A DNA stretch of 5,078 nucleotides from Flavobacteriaceae bacterium. Lineage in GTDB: Bacteria > Bacteroidota > Bacteroidia > Flavobacteriales > Flavobacteriaceae. Of the stretch, positions 1 to 5,078 are shown piece by piece (positions within the stretch are counted from its first letter, which is position 1; every line of letters starts with the position of its first letter). The stretch is from assembly GCA_016763595.1 (NCBI GenBank), contig JAESTN010000339.1, positions 1 through 5,078 of the forward strand. The letters are read 5' to 3'. The position numbers and the translations under genes are program-made. The notes under the pieces were generated by a model. That model was not told where the DNA came from, searched no databases, and saw only the letters and a program-made list of their open reading frames with translations.

Positions 1-1896
1 AAAGATTTTAATATCGAGCAATGGACTGTTTTTGTAAACGATGGGCTGGACCCAGATGCTACACCATCACAAAGACATGTGCTGGCGCCGCTGCTTTCAG
101 AAATTGCCACTGCCAATACAGCTGCAAACATGCAATTGGGTTTGCATCGCATTGGGGCAACCACTAGAACAGGTTCGGCTTGGTCTAATGGCTTTCCAGA
201 CCGTTCGAGGCAAGTTATAATTGCTGAAAATTTTGCACAGAGTACACAATTAAATGCCAAAGAACTGCAAATAAATACAGGAATAAATCTAACAATAACC
301 AACAACCTGTTGGTGGTTTCTGATGCCATTGTAAACAATGGTACCCTACGTATGGCAGGTGGTTCACAATTGGTGCAAACCCATGAAAACACAGCAAATA
401 TAACAGGTACAGGTCAGCTTTATATAGATCAAACAAGCCAAACAGCAAGTGTTTACAGGTACGATTATTGGAGTTCGCCAGTTGTAGAAAATGGAGAGAC
501 TACCTATAGAATAGGGCAGGTAATGAAAGATGGAACAACGCCTACTTCCTCCTCTTCTACGCTCAGAAATATCAATTTTGTAGGCGGTTATAATGGCGAT
601 AATACGACCAGCCCTATTTCTATTGCGAACTATTGGTTGTACAGTTTTACGAATGGCGCTTGGAATGCCACAGGAAATACAGGGACTTTGAATCCAGGAG
701 AAGGCTATTTGTTAAAAGGCCCAGGTGTGGCACAAAATTATACCTTTTCTGGTGTGCCAAATGACGGAACAATTGCATCTGAAATTACAGAAAACACCAG
801 TAAGTTGGTAGGAAACCCCTATCCTTCTGCTCTAGATGCTACTAAATTTATACAAGATAATACGGCTGTGTTGGATGGGAGTTTGTATTTCTGGGAACAT
901 ACCGGAGAAGCCAGAACATCTACAGAAATCGAAGGGCACAATAAAGGCGGGTACCAAGGAGGCTATGCAACGCGTAATATAACCATGGGTGTTGCGGCAA
1001 CGGCGATTATTGGTACCGATGGTTTGGGGAGTGCCACCTACCGAGTTCCGGGACGATATATTGCTGTGGGGCAGGGGTTCTTTGTGGGAGCAACCAGTAC
1101 GGGTACCCTCACATTTCGCAATAGCCAACGAAGCTATCAAATCACAGACGGTAGCAATTCTATATTTTTTAAGGGATCCAAAATACAGACAACAACTCTC
1201 CCTATTTTGAAGATTGGACTCGATTATACCAATACAAAACAAGTGAAACTACACCGCCAAATAGGCATTTCTTTTAAAGAAGGAAATACCGATGGGTATG
1301 AAAGTGGGTATGACAGTGAAATTTATGATTTAAATACCCAAGACGATGACATCTATTGGAAATTTGGAACAGGAAAAAAATATGTAATTGCAGGGGTGGG
1401 TGCAGTGCAACAAGAGGTAGAGGTGCCAATAACGCTACAGGTTAAATCAGAAAATCCATTGGTCCTATTTCTCGATGCAAAAGAGAACATCTCTCCAGAT
1501 GTTTATGTGTATGACAAGGTAGAAAACACCAAAACAAAGCTGTCTGAAACTGGTATTGTTCTGAACTTGGATAAAGGAACCTATACAAATCGATTCTATA
1601 TCAGCTTTAATTCCGTAGCCTTAAGCGTAGACGCTATTCTAGAAAATCAAGTAGCGCTTTACTACAATAAAAATGCAAAAGAACTACAGATAAAAATGAA
1701 AAGCAACATGGACGTAAAGAAAATAAGTTTGTGGAATCTGTTAGGGCAAGAAGTAAAAAGCTGGAAAGGAAAGGATTTAAAGACCTCAGATCAGACATTA
1801 AAATTAAAAACAGGCCTGCTTCCAGCTGCAGTGTATGTGGTAAAGTTACAGACTTTTACAGGCGTTGTTTCTAAGAAAATAATGGTGTATCGTTAG
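1..1896 (+). CDS. Large secreted surface protein with T9SS type A sorting domain (5'-truncated by window edge)
   Basis: The frame is open from base 1 to the TAG at 1894-1896, giving 631 visible residues. The first possible start in frame (GTG at 79) is not credible, because coding continues upstream of it, so the gene begins outside the window. Residues about 50-150 are rich in short beta repeats of the type found in flavobacterial surface proteins (SAWSNGFPD, then INTGINLTI, NNGTL and SQLVQ). YRYDYWSSPV follows at 152-161, GEGYLLKG at 233-240, FSGVPNDG at 249-256, KLVGNPYPS at 268-276, a Gly/Tyr-rich loop at 316-322, YIAVGQGFFV at 353-362 and YESGYDSE at 433-440. Residues about 552-631 match the T9SS type A sorting domain: NLLGQEV at 579-585, LPAAVYVVKL at 607-616 and a basic KKIMVYR end. 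Such domains direct export through the T9SS and usually surface attachment or release. An adhesin-like role is inference; no catalytic motif was seen. The C-terminal part is paralogous to the gene at 3523. Confidence 0.9.
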   Translation, partial: KDFNIEQWTVFVNDGLDPDATPSQRHVLAPLLSEIATANTAANMQLGLHRIGATTRTGSAWSNGFPDRSRQVIIAENFAQSTQLNAKELQINTGINLTITNNLLVVSDAIVNNGTLRMAGGSQLVQTHENTANITGTGQLYIDQTSQTASVYRYDYWSSPVVENGETTYRIGQVMKDGTTPTSSSSTLRNINFVGGYNGDNTTSPISIANYWLYSFTNGAWNATGNTGTLNPGEGYLLKGPGVAQNYTFSGVPNDGTIASEITENTSKLVGNPYPSALDATKFIQDNTAVLDGSLYFWEHTGEARTSTEIEGHNKGGYQGGYATRNITMGVAATAIIGTDGLGSATYRVPGRYIAVGQGFFVGATSTGTLTFRNSQRSYQITDGSNSIFFKGSKIQTTTLPILKIGLDYTNTKQVKLHRQIGISFKEGNTDGYESGYDSEIYDLNTQDDDIYWKFGTGKKYVIAGVGAVQQEVEVPITLQVKSENPLVLFLDAKENISPDVYVYDKVENTKTKLSETGIVLNLDKGTYTNRFYISFNSVALSVDAILENQVALYYNKNAKELQIKMKSNMDVKKISLWNLLGQEVKSWKGKDLKTSDQTLKLKTGLLPAAVYVVKLQTFTGVVSKKIMVYR

Positions 1897-2006
1897 GTTG
1901 CATGATAAAACAGGTAGACGTATTTACCTAAAAAGGAACAGGAACTTCGCAATAGAACAAAAATTAAGTACCCTAAAAGTTGAAGTTGCTAGCTGAAAAA
2001 GAGACG

Positions 2007-2039
2007 TTGATAATCCTCCAAAAAAAAAAATTGAGTTTG
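2007..2039 (+). promoter_or_regulatory. Weak Bacteroidota-type promoter candidate upstream of the AraC-type gene
   Basis: A TTG at 2007-2009 is followed, after 22 bases that include an 11-base A run (2020-2030), by TGAGTTTG at 2032-2039. The latter matches the Bacteroidota -7 consensus TAnnTTTG at all but one fixed position. The start codon at 2106 lies about 65 bases downstream. In a sequence this A+T-rich, such matches arise easily by chance, so this is only a candidate. Confidence 0.25.
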
Positions 2040-2105
2040 TAAAAAACGATACGCACTATAGATAGGTGTAAAGAAATTTTATAGGCTGTTTTAATTAATT
2101 TAGGT

Positions 2106-3131
2106 ATGAAAATAGTGTTGTTTTTAGGACTGCTGGTAGGTAGTTGTTTTTTAATTTTAGGAATTATTAAAAAAAATCATCTATTGTTTCTGGCACTAGT
2201 GCTTTTTAGTTTTAGTTTTTTAACGATATCCTGTGCCGGAATTTACAACCAATCTCAATCTAGTCAGTGGCGATGGTTGCCTTTTTATTTTCTCTATTTT
2301 ACACTGCCACTATTTTTGCTGTATGCAAAAAGTATCTCTGTTATTTCACTTCAAAAGAAAGATTATTTAATTCTTATTCCTGGCCTTCTAGAAATCATAT
2401 ACATTTTTTGTATCTGGTATTTTAAAGATATTTACAAAGACGCTGTTGCTATTAACTGGAAATTATATATGTTATTGGCCTTTTCATTTAATCTTTTTCT
2501 GGCTAGTTATGGTTTGTGGAAACTGGTAAGTCATTTTAAAAACAAGTATTATATGTATTCTTTTTTAGGGAAAAGGCATATTAAATGGATCAAAAATGTA
2601 TTGGTATCTATAATTGTTTCATTGGTCTTGTTTATAAATTTGTGTTATCTAGGCTATTGTGACTTGGTCAATTTTTTGAATGGTTTTTACAATTTTGCAC
2701 TGTTTGTATCTATTGTTTATTTTGGGTATACCACACGGAATATTTTAAATTTTGATTGCGAAACAGAATATAATAGTGCTTGTAAAAAAGAACTCTTCGA
2801 AATCTTAAAAAAAATAAAGGAACACATGATTCTGTCAGAAGATTATTTGAAAAATAATTTTTCTCAAAGGGACTTGTCAGAGGCAATAGGTGTTCCTCCA
2901 AATAAAGTTAGAATCGCAATTACCAGCTTAACTCATAAAAGCTTTAATAGCTACCTCAATTGTTTTCGTGTTCAAAGAGCAGTACTTTACTTAAGTGATA
3001 AAAAGTATGAGCACTACACCATAGATGGCATTGCAAAAGAAGTAGGGTTTCATTCGAAAAGTGTATTCTATATGGCTTTTAGAAAAACGACAGGCTTTAC
3101 GCCATTGCTATACAAAAAAGCTTTTTTATAA
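2106..3131 (+). CDS. Membrane-bound AraC-family transcriptional regulator
   Basis: This intact 341-residue protein appears to be a one-component regulator with its sensor in the inner membrane and its DNA-binding domain in the cytoplasm. The N-terminal two thirds carry about seven hydrophobic segments (roughly residues 3-21, 26-44, 58-78, 86-106, 119-141, 162-183 and 190-208). A polar linker with a basic amphipathic stretch (226-241) leads to an AraC-type domain at about 245-341. The first helix-turn-helix is near 253-273 (SQRDLSEAIGVPPNKV). The second is near 304-326 (TIDGIAKEVGFHSKSVFYMA), ending in the family hallmark FRKTTGFTPLLYKK at 325-338. The second helix-turn-helix fits the family better than the first. 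The ATG at 2106 gives a first membrane helix right at the N-terminus and is preferred. The gene sits alone between two homologous T9SS cargo genes, more than 200 bases from each, so a regulatory link is plausible but inferred. The ligand is unknown. Its sequence is visibly more A+T-rich than the upstream gene. Confidence 0.88.
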   Translation: MKIVLFLGLLVGSCFLILGIIKKNHLLFLALVLFSFSFLTISCAGIYNQSQSSQWRWLPFYFLYFTLPLFLLYAKSISVISLQKKDYLILIPGLLEIIYIFCIWYFKDIYKDAVAINWKLYMLLAFSFNLFLASYGLWKLVSHFKNKYYMYSFLGKRHIKWIKNVLVSIIVSLVLFINLCYLGYCDLVNFLNGFYNFALFVSIVYFGYTTRNILNFDCETEYNSACKKELFEILKKIKEHMILSEDYLKNNFSQRDLSEAIGVPPNKVRIAITSLTHKSFNSYLNCFRVQRAVLYLSDKKYEHYTIDGIAKEVGFHSKSVFYMAFRKTTGFTPLLYKKAFL

Positions 3132-3331
3132 GTAATACCAAATACATATTTGATGCATTAAGCTGCTCTATATCAGTTTTCTGAAGTCAATACCCCCTTT
3201 TTTAGCGAAGTTGATTCTTAGTTTTGTCAGAATGGGGCTATTTCATTGAATTTAACAAGTAAAAAAAAAGAGGTGGTTTTCTTAGTACATATAGTGTCTG
3301 CCAGCTATTTCTCTCCTATTGTGTATTTACA

Positions 3332-3364
3332 AATTAGTGTGGATTTAAGAAATCCACACTAATT
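3332..3364. repeat. Perfect 15-bp inverted repeat (hairpin), possible terminator
   Basis: The left arm AATTAGTGTGGATTT (3332-3346) and right arm AAATCCACACTAATT (3350-3364) are exact reverse complements separated by AAG. The transcript would fold into a long stem with a three-base loop. Neither side is followed by a T tract in the direction of transcription, so it is not a textbook intrinsic terminator. It lies 200 bases past the regulator's stop and 158 bases before the next start codon. It could end regulator transcription, act in an untranslated leader, or be a dispersed repeat. The structure itself is certain; its role is not. Confidence 0.85.
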
Positions 3365-3406
3365 ACAGACAAAACACAGCTCTTAAAAACACAAATTAAT
3401 AAACCT

Positions 3407-3433
3407 TTGTATCATCCCCGAAAAAGTAGTTTG
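3407..3433 (+). promoter_or_regulatory. Weak promoter candidate upstream of the short T9SS protein gene
   Basis: TTG at 3407-3409 is followed after 17 bases by TAGTTTG at 3427-3433. This resembles the Bacteroidota TTG / TAnnTTTG promoter but is one base short between TA and TTTG. The spacer contains CCCCGAAAAAG. If real, the leader before the ATG at 3523 would be about 80 bases, and the hairpin at 3332-3364 would lie upstream of the transcript. Confidence 0.25.
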
Positions 3434-3522
3434 TGTATTCTTTTTTAGAATCATAAAAATTTAAAAGCAGGTAACTCTGTTTTTAAAAACAAGAAAAAAT
3501 TGTTTAAGTAAAAATTTTGAGT

Positions 3523-4755
3523 ATGGTAGCTTTTAAAACGGTAACGGGGAAATCATTTTACAAGAAAATTAGAAGCATTGGTTCGCTATTTCTGATTCTT
3601 TATACAGGATCTCTTTTTTCTACTAAAAAAAACATGCCTGTTTCTTTTACATATGAGGCAACAAGCATGCAACAAAGTTTGAGTTTTCAAAAGCTAATAA
3701 AAGGGAATACTCGATATTATGAAATGCCATTACATGATGGAGACCTCACTGTTTTTATTGCGGCAAATACATTTAAAAAACTGGTTAATCCCTATCCTTC
3801 TAATTTAAACGCAACCAAGTTTATGCAAGACAACGCAGCCTTGCTAGATGAAAGTCTGTATTTTTTAGACATACATACCGCAACCAAACAGAAGAGTTTT
3901 GCAGTACAGAATTTGGTAATGGGTGTTGGAGCCGATAGGCATTTAGATAAAGAGATTGCTATAGGTCAGGTTTTTTATGTGATGGCAAAGAGTCAAGACG
4001 GGCTTGTTAGATTTAACAATAGTCAGCGAATGCGTCAGATTCAAAAAGGAAATCAAAAGATCCCGATGCTAAAAATTGGACTCAAATATACGAACAGCAG
4101 AGGTGTGAGCAAGCATCGACAGCTAGGTGTTTCATTTAAAAAGGGTAATTCCTACACCCATGAAAGTGGATATGATAGTGAGCTAGTAGATTTACAGACC
4201 CAAGAAAATGATATGTATTGGGATTTTGGAAATGGTAAAAAATATGTAATCGCTGGGCTGTCAAATTTTGATGCCCGTTTGGAAATTCCTTTGGTACTTC
4301 AAATAAAATCAGAGGATACCATTCGGCTGTTTTTAGACCTGGTTGAAAATATAAAGCAAGCCGTGTATTTGTATGATAAAGTTACCCATAAAAAAGTGCA
4401 GTTGACTGAATTGGGAGTTTCTTTAAATATTGCAAAAGGAACTTATACAGATCGGTTTTATATTGGGTTTCATTCGCGGTTATTTGCCGTAACAGAAGCC
4501 TTGGAACATCAAATTAGGGTGTCCTATTCGAGAAAAAAACATGCTCTTAAAGTAGATTGTGATACACCTTTGGATTTTAAAAATGTGACTTTATTAAAAT
4601 TATTAGGAAAGGAGGTCGCACATTGGAAAGGGGAGCAATTGGTGAAAAATGCGCTCTGTTTACCTTCTGTAGTATTAAAGCCAGGAGTTTACTTGGTGAA
4701 AATAGAAACAGGTCAAGGAGTTGTTGTGAAAAAAGTGGTAGTTAAAAATGAATAA
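3523..4755 (+). CDS. Short secreted T9SS type A sorting-domain protein, N-terminally reduced paralogue of the gene at 1-1896
   Basis: ATG at 3523 gives 410 residues; a TTG two codons earlier is possible but less likely, and a stop at 3505-3507 closes the frame upstream. Residues 5-20 are basic and 21-33 hydrophobic (SLFLILYTGSLFS), as in a signal peptide, although no clear cleavage site is visible. From about residue 57 the protein follows the larger neighbour: KLIKG (57-61), an MPLHDG segment (68-73), LVNPYPS (87-93), HESGYDSE (213-220) and KKYVIAG. Over an ungapped 65-residue stretch (181-245 here, 401-465 there) 43 positions are identical by hand count. The C-terminus is a T9SS type A sorting domain with LLGKEV at 360-365, LKPGVYLVKIET at 385-396 and a basic tail. 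It is therefore predicted to cross the inner membrane by Sec and the outer membrane by the T9SS. The beta-repeat N-terminal region of the larger protein is absent. No enzymatic motif is recognised. It reads as an intact gene, though a decaying duplicate cannot be excluded. Confidence 0.85.
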   Translation: MVAFKTVTGKSFYKKIRSIGSLFLILYTGSLFSTKKNMPVSFTYEATSMQQSLSFQKLIKGNTRYYEMPLHDGDLTVFIAANTFKKLVNPYPSNLNATKFMQDNAALLDESLYFLDIHTATKQKSFAVQNLVMGVGADRHLDKEIAIGQVFYVMAKSQDGLVRFNNSQRMRQIQKGNQKIPMLKIGLKYTNSRGVSKHRQLGVSFKKGNSYTHESGYDSELVDLQTQENDMYWDFGNGKKYVIAGLSNFDARLEIPLVLQIKSEDTIRLFLDLVENIKQAVYLYDKVTHKKVQLTELGVSLNIAKGTYTDRFYIGFHSRLFAVTEALEHQIRVSYSRKKHALKVDCDTPLDFKNVTLLKLLGKEVAHWKGEQLVKNALCLPSVVLKPGVYLVKIETGQGVVVKKVVVKNE

Positions 4756-4931
4756 AATGGTGAGAGAATAATAGCAATGAAATGAATACTTACTATGAAC
4801 CTTTTGTTGTGATTCTAAATGTGAGTTTTTTATACGTGGAACTACGATGGGTTCCTCATTGAAAATTAATTTTAAATCTACCCTAGAATTGAAAATTACA
4901 TTTAGAACACATACAAAATACTTTAAAAGGA

Positions 4932-5078
4932 ATGATGTATGTTCAATTTCCTCTACCCCCGGTTCCGCCACCGCCTCCACCAGGATTGCCCATCGATGAT
5001 GGACTGTGGGTTTTGGTATTGATTGCAGTGGTATATGCCGATAGAATTATGAATGTTAAGAATAAGAAGAATGTTAGT
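4932..5078 (+). CDS. Small proline-rich membrane protein with PID-CTERM-like tail (3'-truncated by window edge)
   Basis: ATG at 4932 (or the adjacent ATG at 4935) opens a frame that is still open at the window end, with 49 visible codons. An AAAAGGA stretch lies immediately before it. The order of parts is a short N-terminus (MMYVQFPL), a proline run (PPVPPPPPPG), PIDDG, a hydrophobic span (LWVLVLIAVVYA) and a basic tail (RIMNVKNKKN). Proline-rich segment, PID(G/D)G, one transmembrane helix and Lys/Arg end is the pattern of the small flavobacterial proteins named PID-CTERM sorting-domain proteins. This assignment is from memory of the family and was not searched. Family members normally begin with a signal peptide before the prolines; none is present here. 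In this frame a stop at 4890-4892 leaves no upstream ATG, and no signal-peptide-coding stretch is seen in the other plus frames nearby. It may be an N-terminally shortened member or a remnant. Confidence 0.6.
   Translation, partial: MMYVQFPLPPVPPPPPPGLPIDDGLWVLVLIAVVYADRIMNVKNKKNVS

Larger units (their letters stand above)
3132..3522. other. 391-base intergenic region
   Basis: No credible coding sequence was found here. Directly after the regulator's stop lies a short inverted repeat, CAAATA-CA-TATTTG (3139-3152), whose role is unknown. A C5T6 tract spans 3192-3202 and an A9 run spans 3261-3269. A perfect 15-bp inverted repeat lies at 3332-3364, and a weak promoter candidate at 3407-3433 precedes the next gene. 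The remainder is A+T-rich with no recognisable RNA gene or mobile element. Confidence 0.7.

Noticed and set aside
832..1242. Antisense open frame of 136 codons, and a plus-strand frame at 989-1210, inside the large surface protein gene
   Set aside because: Both lie within a clearly coding frame with family motifs; their translations have no domain-like features.
1912..1929. Possible hairpin after the large surface gene: AGGTAGA / TTTACCT with one G-T pair and a CGTA loop
   Set aside because: The stem is only seven pairs and is followed by A's and G's, not a T tract, so a terminator call is not supported.
2549..2570. 15-base match TGTATTCTTTTTTAG shared by the regulator coding region and the gap near 3434
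   Set aside because: The match is low-complexity and one copy is inside a coding region; flanking bases do not match, so it is probably chance.
3114..3127. AAAAAAGCTTTTTT palindrome at the end of the regulator gene
   Set aside because: It is a perfect palindrome with no loop, made of Lys and Phe codons inside the coding sequence; it is likely chance in A+T-rich DNA.
4782..4862. 26-codon plus-strand frame starting MNTYYEPF between the short T9SS gene and the small proline-rich gene
   Set aside because: It is too short, with no signal peptide or motif; it could be chance, and it does not join in frame to the proline-rich protein.
4675..4980. Minus-strand open frame of about 100 codons overlapping the end of the short T9SS gene and the small proline-rich gene
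   Set aside because: It runs antisense to two better-supported frames and shows no recognisable domain or credible start context.

Overview
The window looks like a chromosomal segment from a marine-type member of the Bacteroidota, most likely class Flavobacteriia. This rests on an A+T-rich sequence, two proteins with C-terminal type IX secretion (T9SS) type A sorting domains, a membrane-anchored AraC-type regulator of a kind common in this phylum, and a small proline-rich protein whose tail resembles the flavobacterial PID-CTERM class. Species cannot be told from the sequence. All recognised genes lie on the plus strand.

Layout. Positions 1-1896 hold the 3' part of a large secreted surface protein; its reading frame is already open at base 1, so the N-terminus lies outside the window. 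After a 209-base gap comes an intact 341-residue protein (2106-3131) with about seven membrane segments followed by an AraC-family DNA-binding domain. A 391-base non-coding gap (3132-3522) contains a perfect 15-bp inverted repeat and a weak promoter candidate. Next is an intact 410-residue secreted protein (3523-4755), a short paralogue of the first: it starts with its own signal-peptide-like segment and aligns only with the C-terminal part of the larger protein. A small proline-rich, single-span membrane protein begins at 4932 and runs off the right end.

How the genes may work together (inference). Two homologous T9SS cargo proteins flank a membrane-embedded transcription factor. A reasonable model is that the regulator senses an envelope or membrane-soluble signal and controls one or both neighbours, but no operator site could be identified. 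The short paralogue looks like a partial gene duplication that kept the C-terminal modules and gained a new export signal. The PID-CTERM-like protein may be another envelope-sorted product, though its visible start lacks a signal peptide. The families themselves are known types. The unusual points are the N-terminally reduced paralogue, the arrangement around the regulator, and the atypical small protein. No phage, transposon, CRISPR or RNA gene was seen.
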